A stretch of 23,328 nt of DNA, taken from an uncultured Collinsella sp. GTDB taxonomy: Bacteria; Actinomycetota; Coriobacteriia; Coriobacteriales; Coriobacteriaceae. Numbering within the stretch: the stretch's first letter is position 1; the number at the start of each line of letters is the position of its first letter. This document shows positions 8,128 to 15,667 of this stretch, piece after piece. The stretch is from contig CAADTZ010000018.1 of NCBI GenBank assembly GCA_900752015.1, positions 1 through 23,328 on the forward strand. Direction: 5' to 3'. A program made the translations under genes and the position numbers. The notes under the pieces were generated by a model. That model was given only the letters and a program-made list of their open reading frames with translations, was not told the origin of the DNA and searched no databases.

Positions 8128-8157
8128 TTTACGACTATCGAAGGCTATGCGTACAAT
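8128..8157 (+). promoter_or_regulatory. Candidate promoter of the PHP gene
   Basis: TTTACG (8128-8133) and TACAAT (8152-8157) are 18 bp apart and end 37 bases before the start codon. Confidence 0.5.
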
Positions 8158-8194
8158 GAATATAAGCGACGGCCGTGCCAGATAAGGAGACCTG

Positions 8195-9016
8195 ATGCCC
8201 TACCTGCTTTCTTGTGACATTCATACCCATACGATATTCTCTGCGCATGCATATTCGACCATTGAGGAGAATGTGTACTGGGCGGCAGAGCGTGGCCTGC
8301 AGGTGCTCGGATCTGCCGACCATCTGAGCTCTATGGTTACGGCTTGCCCCAATGACCTGCGCAGTTACCAATTCTTTATCAACCAGGATATCTGGCCGCG
8401 CATTTGGAGCGGCGTGCTGGTGCTGCGTGGTGCCGAGGCCGATATCGTTTCGCTGGACGGAAGCCTGTTTGGCGAGGACACTCCTGTCACGCTCGATATT
8501 GCCGGTGATTCGTACAGCCGTCAGCATTCGCTGTTCGATTTGGTTACGCGAAATTTGGATTATTTGGTTGCGAGCGTGCATAATCCGCAGATTGCTGAAG
8601 GCGCGACGCTGGCCCAGACGACCGAGATGTATATCAATGCCCTGGAGTACCCCAAGGTGTTCATGCTGGGTCACACGGGACGTTCGGGCGTGCCGTTCGA
8701 TATCGACGAGGTGCTGTTGGCAGCTAAGGCCAAGCACAAGATTATCGAGATCAACAACCATAGTCTTGAACACGGTGTCGACACTGAGCATTGGGCCGTA
8801 TGCCGCAAGATCGCCGAGCGCTGCGCCGAGCTGGGCGTGGGCATTGGCGTGTCAACCGATGCCCACATTGGCATGGCCATTGGCAAGCTCGATCACGCGC
8901 GCAAGATGCTCGACGAGATTCACTTCCCGCTAGATTTGATCGTGACGCGCGACCGCGAGACGCTGCTGCGCGAGATGGCGGCAGCCGGCGTGTGCGATCT
9001 GCGCAATGGGATGTAG
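8195..9016 (+). CDS. PHP-domain phosphoesterase, YcdX family
   Basis: A 273-residue metal-dependent phosphatase-like protein. The PHP fold shows D-I-H-T-H-T (8-13), a central S-A-D-H, the L-G-H-T-G-R block, E-I-N-N-H-S-L, and the late S-T-D-A-H, all of which supply the metal-binding His and Asp residues. The middle block F-F-I-N-Q-D-I-W-P-R and V-L-R-G-A-E-A-D-I closely follows E. coli YcdX, which has a trinuclear zinc site and phosphatase activity. The physiological substrate is unknown. AAGGAG (8184-8189) precedes the ATG. It is convergent with the RNA methyltransferase gene, with a terminator between them. Confidence 0.92.
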   Translation: MPYLLSCDIHTHTIFSAHAYSTIEENVYWAAERGLQVLGSADHLSSMVTACPNDLRSYQFFINQDIWPRIWSGVLVLRGAEADIVSLDGSLFGEDTPVTLDIAGDSYSRQHSLFDLVTRNLDYLVASVHNPQIAEGATLAQTTEMYINALEYPKVFMLGHTGRSGVPFDIDEVLLAAKAKHKIIEINNHSLEHGVDTEHWAVCRKIAERCAELGVGIGVSTDAHIGMAIGKLDHARKMLDEIHFPLDLIVTRDRETLLREMAAAGVCDLRNGM

Positions 9017-9036
9017 CGGAGTTTATAAACCAAGCG

Positions 9037-9070
9037 AAGGGGGCGGCCCAGGCGGGTCGCCCCCTTTCTT
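9037..9070 (+). terminator. Terminator after the PHP gene
   Basis: AAGGGGGCG (9037-9045) pairs with CGCCCCCTT (9058-9066), extended by an inner GCCC/GGGT pairing around AGGC. A T-rich tract follows. It may also help end the convergent methyltransferase transcript. Confidence 0.85.
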
Positions 9071-9094
9071 GTCCCAAAAATCTACTGAGGTCGG

Positions 9095-10543
9095 TTAGCG
9101 GCGTTCGAGGACCGCTACGGTTTCGGTGTGGTCGGTGTGAGGGAACATGTCGACGGGCGTGATCTTGAGCAGGCAATAGCCTCCGTCGAGGAGCTGATGC
9201 AGGTCGCGCTCTTGAGTTACGGGGTTGCAGCTGATATAGGTGATGCGGCGCGGCTTAAGCGCGCAGGCAGCTTCGAGGAACTCGGGGGTAGAGCCGGCGC
9301 GCGGCGGATCGATGGAAAGGACATCGACCCGCTCGTTGTTATCGGCGGCATCCAGGATGCAATCGGTGGCGTCGTCGGCCATAAACCAGGCGCTGCGGGT
9401 GAGGCCGTTGAGCTCGGCATTGCGACGTGCGTCGGCAATGCCCGCCGGGTTGCGCTCCACGCCGAGCAGCATAATGCCGATGCCCTTTTTCTGGGCATCT
9501 TTAACTGCGCAAAGACCGATGGTACCGCTGCCACAGTAGGCATCCATGAGTACGTCGCCCTGCTGCAGGTCCATGCCGTCAATCGCGAGCTGATAGAGCA
9601 GCTCGGTCTGCTGCGGGTTGGTCTGGTAGAACGCGGTGGGGGAGATATCGAACTCGCAGCCGAGCAGCTGGTCGCGCATGCACTCGGCGCCATAGACGAT
9701 ACGAGTCTCCTCGCCCAAGATGGCGTTGCCGGGACGTCCGTTGATGTTTTGGGCGACGGTGACGATGTGCGGATTGAGTGCGGCGACAGCCTCAAAGAAC
9801 TCCTGCGCATGCGGCAAGTCGCGCTGAGCGGTCACGAGCGTGACCATGATCTGGTCGGTGCGCCAGCCGCAGCGGACGACGGCATAGCGAAGCAAACCAA
9901 GATGCTTGTCCTCATTAAAGGCGGGAATATGCAGCCGCTCAGCTTCGCGTGCGATGCCGTTGAGAATCTGACGAGCGCCCGGCGTCTCGACAGGACATTC
10001 GGGCACGGCAACGATTCTGTGCGTGCCGCGCTCAAAGAAACCGCAACGGACAGCGCCCTCCTTACCGGGAGCAAAGGGAGTGGCAGCCTTATGGCGAAAG
10101 CCACGCGGTGCAGGATGTTTACCCGGGTCGCCCAGGGTGACGCCCATACCGCGAATGGGATCAACAGCGATGCCCTCACGCTCACAAAGCGAAGCAAAAA
10201 GCTCCTCCATAGCAGCCTGCTTAGCTGCCAACTGCTTTTTATAAGGACGATTGAGCGCCGTGCACCCACCGCAAGATTTCATGATCGAACAGGGAGACTT
10301 GGGGTCCACAGCCTTACGTGCAGACAAAACCGGATCTTTATGCGGGCAATTGGTGCGAGCCCGAGGCGCTTTATCCACGCCTCGACGAGAGTCAGAACGC
10401 TTGGTCTTAGCCCTGCTCTTGGTCGATTTGCTTTTTGCAGCTTTAGAAGACTTGGATTTCGTAGAAGATTTCTCCTCCTTCGACCCCTCAGCCGCCTCCA
10501 CCAAAGCACGACGAGCCCTACGCTCCGCACGAGATTCTGCCAT
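9095..10543 (-). CDS. 23S rRNA (uracil-5-)-methyltransferase, RlmD/RlmCD family
   Basis: A 482-residue SAM-dependent enzyme that makes 5-methyluridine in RNA. An iron-sulfur site like that of RlmD is seen in C85-x5-C91-G-G-C94 plus C183. The SAM motif D-A-Y-C-G-S-G-T-I-G-L, then D-P-P-R-A-G and the catalytic cysteine in Y-I-S-C-N-P follow, as in the TrmA/RlmCD group. The first 65 or so residues are a Lys/Ser/Arg-rich low-complexity tail in place of the usual TRAM domain; it may bind RNA by charge alone. Which 23S uridine (U747 or U1939 equivalents) is modified cannot be told. The ATG at 10543 has a GGGG-type site upstream. A long plus-strand frame covering the same bases is a shadow. Confidence 0.93.
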   Translation of the reverse strand: MAESRAERRARRALVEAAEGSKEEKSSTKSKSSKAAKSKSTKSRAKTKRSDSRRGVDKAPRARTNCPHKDPVLSARKAVDPKSPCSIMKSCGGCTALNRPYKKQLAAKQAAMEELFASLCEREGIAVDPIRGMGVTLGDPGKHPAPRGFRHKAATPFAPGKEGAVRCGFFERGTHRIVAVPECPVETPGARQILNGIAREAERLHIPAFNEDKHLGLLRYAVVRCGWRTDQIMVTLVTAQRDLPHAQEFFEAVAALNPHIVTVAQNINGRPGNAILGEETRIVYGAECMRDQLLGCEFDISPTAFYQTNPQQTELLYQLAIDGMDLQQGDVLMDAYCGSGTIGLCAVKDAQKKGIGIMLLGVERNPAGIADARRNAELNGLTRSAWFMADDATDCILDAADNNERVDVLSIDPPRAGSTPEFLEAACALKPRRITYISCNPVTQERDLHQLLDGGYCLLKITPVDMFPHTDHTETVAVLERR

Positions 10544-10582
10544 GAATTAACCCCACTAATTTATAAATTTAAAGCTACAAGC

Positions 10583-10588
10583 ATTGTA
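10583..10588 (-). promoter_or_regulatory. Candidate -10 box of the methyltransferase gene
   Basis: On the minus strand this reads TACAAT, 39 bases before the start codon. No clear -35 is seen. Confidence 0.35.
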
Positions 10589-10652
10589 CCGTGCCAAGCC
10601 AACAGACGATATGCAAGCGGTTTATTGGTATCAGTGATAGGTACAACGATGA

Positions 10653-10789
10653 TTGCCCGCTGGGCTCCGGGGCGGGGGTTAAGTTTATCGCGAGTTCCGC
10701 ACGAACAGGAGGCCACTTAATGTGGCCTCCGTCGTGAGCAGGACTGTAGAGCAGGAAACTTAACCCCCGCCCCGGAGCCCAGCGGGCAA
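10653..10789. repeat. 137-bp nested palindrome with perfect 34-bp arms
   Basis: The arms at 10653-10686 and 10756-10789 are exact inverses over 34 bp, very GC-rich, ending inward in TTAAGTTT. Inside is a second perfect hairpin, GGAGGCCAC (10708-10716) with GTGGCCTCC (10722-10730) around TTAAT, flanked by CACGA (10700-10704) and TCGTG (10732-10736). It fills most of the 339-bp spacer between the methyltransferase and the ABC operon. It looks like a MITE/REP-type element or a large cruciform. No coding content or transposase is present. Confidence 0.85.
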
Positions 10790-10797
10790 CCCCTCCC

Positions 10798-10826
10798 TTG
10801 TGCTCTATCACGCTAAAGTGTATGAT
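10798..10826 (+). promoter_or_regulatory. Candidate promoter of the ABC transporter operon
   Basis: TTGTGC (10798-10803) and TATGAT (10821-10826) are 17 bp apart, 57 bases before the first start codon. Confidence 0.45.
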
Positions 10827-10864
10827 TCTGAACGTTACATGACTCACTTTACCTAACTAAAGTG
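10814..10864. promoter_or_regulatory. Three TAAAGTG half-sites before the ABC operon
   Basis: TAAAGTG occurs at 10814-10820 (overlapping the promoter spacer) and 10858-10864, and in inverse form CACTTTA at 10845-10851. The last two make a perfect 7-bp inverted repeat around CCTAAC, just before the ribosome site. This looks like an operator for a repressor of amino-acid uptake, but no match to ArgR or another known site is clear. Confidence 0.45.
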
Positions 10865-10882
10865 CCATCAAGGGGGAATACC

Positions 10883-11743
10883 ATGAATACCGATATGTCT
10901 CGTCGTCAGTTTGTTGGTCTAGCCGGCTCACTCGCTACGGTTCTAGGCCTTGGCCTGGTAGGCTGCGGCGGTGGTGCCGGCAAGGGCTCCGCTGCCGGCT
11001 CTGCCGCGGCCAAGGATGTGAAGGGCGCTGCGGAGTCCAAGAAGCTCGTGGTGGGCTTTGATAAGTCCTATCCTCCGTACGGCTTTGTGGGCGACGATGG
11101 CGAGTACACCGGCTTTGATCTCGATCTGGCCAAGGCTGTTGCCGATAAGCAGGGCTGGGAGGTCAAATACGAGGCCATCGATTGGGATGCCAAGGACACG
11201 CTGCTCAACTCCGGCGCCATCAACTGCATCTGGAACGGCTTTACCATGGAGGGCCGTGAGGACGACTACACGTTCTCCGAGCCGTACATGCTCAACGAGC
11301 AGGTGCTGGTGGTCAAGAAGGATGCGGGCATCAAGGGCTGGGACGATCTTGCCGGCAAGACTGTGATTACCCAGACTGATTCCGCTGCGCAGGACGTGCT
11401 TGAGGGTGACCAGAAGGATCTGGCGGCGACGTTTGCCACGCTCGACACGATCGGCGAGTACAACACGGCCTTTATGCAGCTCGAGAGCGGCGCGGTCGAT
11501 GCCGTGGCTTGCGACCTTTCGATTGCCCAGTATCAGCTTGCCGCCAAGCCCGATGCCTATACGCAGCTTGATGAGCCGCTGTCCAGCGAGCACTACGCCG
11601 TCGGCTTTAAGAAGGGCGACACCAAGTCGGCCGACGCCGTGACCGAGTCGCTCAAGGCACTCTATGAGGACGGCACGGTCAAGGACCTGTGCGACAAGTA
11701 TTCAAGCTATGGTCTATCTTTCGATAATTGGGTGCTCAAGTAA
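10883..11743 (+). CDS. Amino-acid ABC transporter substrate-binding lipoprotein (SBP family 3)
   Basis: A 286-residue extracellular receptor that delivers a polar amino acid to its membrane permease. The N-terminus has a twin-arginine motif S-R-R-Q-F-V-G (6-12), a hydrophobic stretch and a lipobox L-V-G-C with Cys28, so it is probably exported by Tat and lipid-anchored. A Gly/Ser/Ala linker leads into the binding domain, with the family signature Y-P-P-Y-G-F and then G-F-D-L-D-L-A. The ATG at 10883 follows AAGGGGGA; a GTG at 10862 lies within an inverted repeat and lacks a site. Its stop shares one base with the permease start. Glutamine, arginine, histidine or cystine are possible ligands; sequence does not decide. 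Confidence 0.94.
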   Translation: MNTDMSRRQFVGLAGSLATVLGLGLVGCGGGAGKGSAAGSAAAKDVKGAAESKKLVVGFDKSYPPYGFVGDDGEYTGFDLDLAKAVADKQGWEVKYEAIDWDAKDTLLNSGAINCIWNGFTMEGREDDYTFSEPYMLNEQVLVVKKDAGIKGWDDLAGKTVITQTDSAAQDVLEGDQKDLAATFATLDTIGEYNTAFMQLESGAVDAVACDLSIAQYQLAAKPDAYTQLDEPLSSEHYAVGFKKGDTKSADAVTESLKALYEDGTVKDLCDKYSSYGLSFDNWVLK

Positions 11744-12396
11744 TGTCTATTCAGGTCATGATGCAGATGCTTGGCCAGGGATTCTTGGTCAGCTTGCAGT
11801 TGTTTGTGCTGACGCTGCTGGGGTCGATTCCGCTGGGAATCCCTGTGGCGTTTATGCGCATGAGCAAAATCGCGCCGCTTCGCTGGATTGCGCGCATCTA
11901 TATCTCGGTCATGCGCGGCACGCCGCTCATGCTGCAGATGTTTGCCATCTACTTTGCCCCGTACTACGTGTTTGGCATTTCGCTCACGCCCGATTCCAAG
12001 TGGACGGCGTGCGTCGTGGCGTTCATCATCAACTACGCCGGTTACTTTGCCGAGATCTATCGCTCGGGCTTGCAGTCCATTCCGCGCGGTCAATACGAGG
12101 CAGCCGAGGTGCTGGGCTATTCGCGCGTGCAGACGTTTCTGTATATCGTGATGCCGCAGGTCGCCAAGCGTATTCTGCCGGCGATGGGCAATGAAATCAT
12201 CACGTTGGTCAAGGACACGTCGCTGGCGTTTGCCATTGGCGTGGGTGAGATGTTCTCGACGGCCAAAGCGCTGGTCGCCTCGCAGGTGAGCATGGTGCCG
12301 TTTGCGATCGCGGCGCTGATCTACTGGATCTTTAACTTTGTGGTCGAGATGCTGCTGGGCGCCGCCGAAAAGAAGCTGGACTATTATCATGACTAA
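11743..12396 (+). CDS. Amino-acid ABC transporter permease (HisM/GlnP type)
   Basis: A 217-residue inner-membrane protein of the polar-amino-acid permease family, probably working as a dimer since only one permease gene is present. Several hydrophobic segments are seen, including residues about 8-33 and the last one near 185-205. The cytoplasmic EAA loop, Y-E-A-A-E-V-L-G-Y-S-R, contacts the ATPase. The M-R-G-T-P-L-M-L-Q block is typical. It starts at the ATG that overlaps the receptor stop codon (TAATG), so it is translationally coupled; a TTG 15 bases earlier is less likely. Its end overlaps the ATPase start by eight bases. Confidence 0.94.
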   Translation: MSIQVMMQMLGQGFLVSLQLFVLTLLGSIPLGIPVAFMRMSKIAPLRWIARIYISVMRGTPLMLQMFAIYFAPYYVFGISLTPDSKWTACVVAFIINYAGYFAEIYRSGLQSIPRGQYEAAEVLGYSRVQTFLYIVMPQVAKRILPAMGNEIITLVKDTSLAFAIGVGEMFSTAKALVASQVSMVPFAIAALIYWIFNFVVEMLLGAAEKKLDYYHD

Positions 12397-13153
12397 CTCA
12401 GTGATGAAAATCGAAAGCGCGCGCAAGGCGTTTGGCGGCAATGAGGTACTCAAGGATATCTCGCTCGAGGTAAAGCGCGGCGAGGTCGTGGCGATTATCG
12501 GGCCTTCGGGTGGCGGTAAGTCCACGCTGTTGCGTTGCGCCACGCTGCTCGAGACGCTCGACGGCGGCTCGCTTTCGTTTGGTGACCTTGTGGTTGCGAC
12601 GGATGCAGGATCGGGTGCGATATATGCGAAAGGCGATGTTCCCAAGCGAGCACGTTCGCGTTTTGGTCTGGTGTTTCAAAATTACAACCTGTTCCCGCAC
12701 TATACCGTGATGAAAAACATCATCGACGCGCCGATCCGCGTGCTCAAGCGTCCGCGCGAGCAGGCAGAGGCACGTGCACGCGAGTTGATCGCGCAGATGG
12801 GGCTTACGGGCAACGAGAACAAGGTACCGTGTGAGCTTTCGGGCGGCCAGCAGCAGCGCGTGAGTATCGCCCGCGCCCTGGCGCTCGATCCGGAAATCTT
12901 ATTCTTTGACGAGCCGACCTCGGCGCTCGATCCCGAGCTAACGGCCGAGGTGCTGCGTGTCATTAAAGACCTGGCGGCGCAGAATATGACGATGGTGATC
13001 GTGACCCATGCGATGCAGTTTGCGCGCGACGTTGCCGACCGCGTGGTCTTTATGGACGGAGGTCGCATTGTCGAGGAGGGTCCTGCCGATCAGGTTATCG
13101 ACCATCCGCGCGAGCAGCGCACGCGTGAGTTCTTGAGCCGTATCGAGGGATAG
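12389..13153 (+). CDS. Amino-acid ABC transporter ATP-binding protein (GlnQ/HisP type)
   Basis: A 254-residue ATPase that powers the importer from the cytoplasmic face. It has Walker A G-P-S-G-G-G-K-S-T (38-46), a Q-loop in F-Q-N-Y-N-L-F-P-H, the signature L-S-G-G-Q-Q-Q-R, Walker B L-F-F-D-E-P-T-S-A-L-D and the switch His in V-T-H-A-M. A short insert of about 15 residues lies before the Q-loop. I chose the ATG at 12389, which overlaps the permease stop (ATGACTAA); an ATG at 12404 is an alternative. It is the last gene of the three-gene operon and is followed by a terminator. Confidence 0.95.
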   Translation: MTNSVMKIESARKAFGGNEVLKDISLEVKRGEVVAIIGPSGGGKSTLLRCATLLETLDGGSLSFGDLVVATDAGSGAIYAKGDVPKRARSRFGLVFQNYNLFPHYTVMKNIIDAPIRVLKRPREQAEARARELIAQMGLTGNENKVPCELSGGQQQRVSIARALALDPEILFFDEPTSALDPELTAEVLRVIKDLAAQNMTMVIVTHAMQFARDVADRVVFMDGGRIVEEGPADQVIDHPREQRTREFLSRIEG

Positions 13154-13186
13154 GCTCAGGTATTTACTCAACCATTAATTGAGGCG

Positions 13187-13227
13187 AAGCCGCCGCAGGT
13201 CTTACGGTCTGTGGTGGCTTTTTGTTT
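13187..13227 (+). terminator. Terminator of the ABC operon
   Basis: AAGCCGCCGCAG (13187-13198) pairs with CTGTGGTGGCTT (13209-13220), using two G-T pairs. A T-rich tract follows. Confidence 0.85.
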
Positions 13228-13463
13228 GCGTCGACGGGGTTCAATAACCGCTTCACAAGCTTGTCTCTTCCTCTCGCCGCCTGTATTCATACGTGTGCCG
13301 AAAGGTGTGCATGGACAGTCACCTGTGAGGGTAGGGTGGTGGCATAGGACATTTGGAGGGTGAGTCGGCTCGGCTGCCGACCATGCTGCTCCCGGGACGG
13401 CACCGACCGCGAACTCTCCCCGTTGGCGTCGCGCATTGCGCGCGGCCCTGCAAGGAGGTCATC
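13228..13463 (+). promoter_or_regulatory. Long leader region before the EF-G-like gene
   Basis: This 236-bp stretch between the ABC terminator and the EF-G-like start holds no gene that I support. Its second half is GC-rich and self-complementary, for example GTCGGC/GCCGAC near 13363-13380 and the CGCGC-rich block before the ribosome site. I see no known riboswitch core. The EF-G frame runs open back to a TTG at 13353, but the AAGGAGG at 13452-13458 fixes the start at 13464. It may be a structured 5' leader. Confidence 0.35.
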
Positions 13464-15539
13464 ATGGGTGCTCCCAAGACCGGTAACGTAAGGAACGTGG
13501 TGCTCGTAGGCCAAGGCGGGGTGGGCAAGACTTCACTCGCCGAAGCCATGCTCCACCTTTCCGGCAAGACCGCCCGCCTAGGTGGCCACGACGGCACCAA
13601 GCCCACGCTCGACTATGACCCCGAAGAGGTTAAGCGCGCGTTTTCCATCTCGACGACCATTGCGCCGATCGACTGGAAGGGCGCGCGCATCAACGTGCTC
13701 GATGCCCCGTGCTACCCCGATTTTATCGGCGACGCCTTTGCCGCTATGAGCGTCTGCGAGACGGCTCTGTTTGTGGTCGACGCTGAGGCCGGCCCACAGC
13801 CTACGACGGTTAAGCTCTGGTATGCCGCCGAGGACCTGCGCCTAGCGCGTGCGGTGTTCGTAAATCGCTTGTCGCGCTCCGAGGCCAGCTTTGCGACCAC
13901 AATGGACCTGCTGCAGGAGCGCTTTGGCACGCGCCTGGGCGCCGTGACCCTTCCCTGGGGCGAGGGCGAGGACTTTGACGGCATCATCGACCTGGTGCGC
14001 ATGAAGGCGCGCCATTGCAACGGCACCGAAGCCGTTGAGTCGGAGATTCCCGAGGAGTATCGTGCCCAGGCTGAGGAAGCCCATGACCATCTGTGCGAGC
14101 TGGTGGCCGAGGCTGACGACGAGCTGATGATGAAGTACTTGGAAGGCGAGGAGACGCTGACGCAGGAGGAGCTTGAAGGCCTGCTGTCGAAGGCGATTGC
14201 CGAGCGCATCTTTGTGCCGGTCTTTGCGGGCGATTGCATTAAGGAGCAGGGCGTCAACTCGCTGATGGACGACATCGCAACGTACTTCCCGGCGCCGACC
14301 GACTACGGCGAGATGCCGCTTATCGACGGTGATTCGCTCAAGATTTCGAGCGACGATGACCGTCCGGTGGCGTTTGTGTTTAAGACGCTGGCCGATCCGC
14401 AGCAGGGCCGCATCAGCTTTATCAAGGTGCTGACGGGCACGCTTGAGCCGGGCCTTGAGCTGATCAACGCGCGCACCCGCAAGAGCGATCGTCTGGCTCA
14501 CCTGTATGTGATGTGCGGCCGCGACATGACCGAGGTCGGTCACGCCTATGCCGGCGATATCATCGTGGCGCCCAAGCTGGCGGCCGAGACGGGCGATACG
14601 CTCTCGATTACCGGCAAGGTCGAGGCTGCGGCGTTTAAGTTCCCCAACTCGCAGTACCGCATCGCCATTGAGGCCGAGAATCGCGGCGACGAAGAGAAGC
14701 TCTACACGTTTATCGAGAAGGCCTGCAAGGCCGATCCGACCATGAGCATCGACCGCGACGAGGAGACCGGCCAGACCATCATTTCGGCGGTGGGCGAGGC
14801 ACAGGTTTCGGTCCTGCTCAATCGCCTTGAGGACCGTACCAAGGTCGTGGCCAAGAGTGTGCCGATCCGCATTCCGTATCGTGAGACCATTCGCCGCACG
14901 GCAAGTGCCCAGGGCCGCCACAAGAAGCAGACCGGCGGCGCCGGCCAGTATGGTGACTGCTGGCTGCGCGTTGAGCCGCTCATTGGGCCCGACGGCACGA
15001 GCGATGGCTATGAGTTTGTAGACGAGGTCGTGGGCGGTCGCATTCCGCGTTCGCTCATTCCCGCCGTGGACAAGGGCGTTCAGGAGACCATGAAGGACGG
15101 CATCATTGCCGGCTACCCGCTTACGGGCATTCGCGTGGCTGTGTACGACGGTTCGTATCACAGCGTCGACTCCAACGAGATGGCGTTCCGCGCGGCGGCT
15201 CGCATCGGCCTGCGCAAGGCATGCGCCGATGCCGACCCGGTGGTGCTGGAGCCCATCGAGGAAATCACGGTGACTATCCCCGAGAGCTACGCCGGCGCCG
15301 TGATGGGCGACATCTCGGCCTCGCGTGGTCGCGTGACGGGCATGGAGACCGATGAACGCGGTGACACCGTGGTCATTGCCCAGGCGCCTCTCGCCGAGCT
15401 GACGGATTACTCGACGCGTCTGCGCTCTATCACGCGCGGCACGGGCGACTTTACCATGAAGCCGGCGGGCTATGAGCAGGTACCCTATGACGTTCAGGCC
15501 AAGCTGGTCGAGCGCTATGAGGGGGGCCGCGCCAAGTAG
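13464..15539 (+). CDS. EF-G-like translation factor paralog with degenerate G motifs
   Basis: A 691-residue protein with the EF-G domain order (G domain, domain II, and III-V), closest to the EF-G-like/FusA2 group of actinobacteria rather than the housekeeping factor. The P-loop is intact as G-Q-G-G-V-G-K-T (16-23). Two other motifs are not: G3, normally D-x-P-G, reads D-A-P-C (80-83), and G4, normally N-K-x-D, reads N-R-L-S (134-137), so the Asp that selects guanine is missing. Domains IV and V look complete, with H-K-K-Q-T-G-G-A-G-Q-Y-G-D and S-R-G-R-V-T-G-M. It may still bind the ribosome but with altered nucleotide use. No rpsL, rpsG or tuf genes lie nearby, in line with a paralog. Single gene; terminator follows. 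Confidence 0.92.
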   Translation: MGAPKTGNVRNVVLVGQGGVGKTSLAEAMLHLSGKTARLGGHDGTKPTLDYDPEEVKRAFSISTTIAPIDWKGARINVLDAPCYPDFIGDAFAAMSVCETALFVVDAEAGPQPTTVKLWYAAEDLRLARAVFVNRLSRSEASFATTMDLLQERFGTRLGAVTLPWGEGEDFDGIIDLVRMKARHCNGTEAVESEIPEEYRAQAEEAHDHLCELVAEADDELMMKYLEGEETLTQEELEGLLSKAIAERIFVPVFAGDCIKEQGVNSLMDDIATYFPAPTDYGEMPLIDGDSLKISSDDDRPVAFVFKTLADPQQGRISFIKVLTGTLEPGLELINARTRKSDRLAHLYVMCGRDMTEVGHAYAGDIIVAPKLAAETGDTLSITGKVEAAAFKFPNSQYRIAIEAENRGDEEKLYTFIEKACKADPTMSIDRDEETGQTIISAVGEAQVSVLLNRLEDRTKVVAKSVPIRIPYRETIRRTASAQGRHKKQTGGAGQYGDCWLRVEPLIGPDGTSDGYEFVDEVVGGRIPRSLIPAVDKGVQETMKDGIIAGYPLTGIRVAVYDGSYHSVDSNEMAFRAAARIGLRKACADADPVVLEPIEEITVTIPESYAGAVMGDISASRGRVTGMETDERGDTVVIAQAPLAELTDYSTRLRSITRGTGDFTMKPAGYEQVPYDVQAKLVERYEGGRAK

Positions 15540-15572
15540 CGCGTGTCGTTGCCTGTAACATACATGCCGATG

Positions 15573-15609
15573 AAAGGGCCGCTCTGGGCAATCCAGGGCG
15601 GCCCTTTTT
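15573..15609 (+). terminator. Terminator of the EF-G-like gene
   Basis: AAAGGGCCGC (15573-15582) pairs with GCGGCCCTTT (15598-15607), extended by CTGG/CCAG, then T residues. The A run at its 5' side may also let it stop the convergent nuclease transcript. Confidence 0.92.
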
Positions 15610-15667
15610 GATTCCTGGGGGATGGGGGAAACGGATCATTTTAGTTTTGGGGCAGCTTTTGTCGGCC

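Noticed and set aside
9128..10720. 530-codon open frame on the plus strand
   Set aside because: It lies opposite the methyltransferase gene, which has full family motifs. Long antisense frames are common in high-GC genes; no domain is readable and it runs on into the 10653 palindrome.
13464..15539. Tetracycline-resistance ribosomal protection protein
   Set aside because: Overall similarity and the domain IV blocks fit EF-G-like paralogs; the TetM/TetO-type features are not seen, and the G motifs are degenerate.
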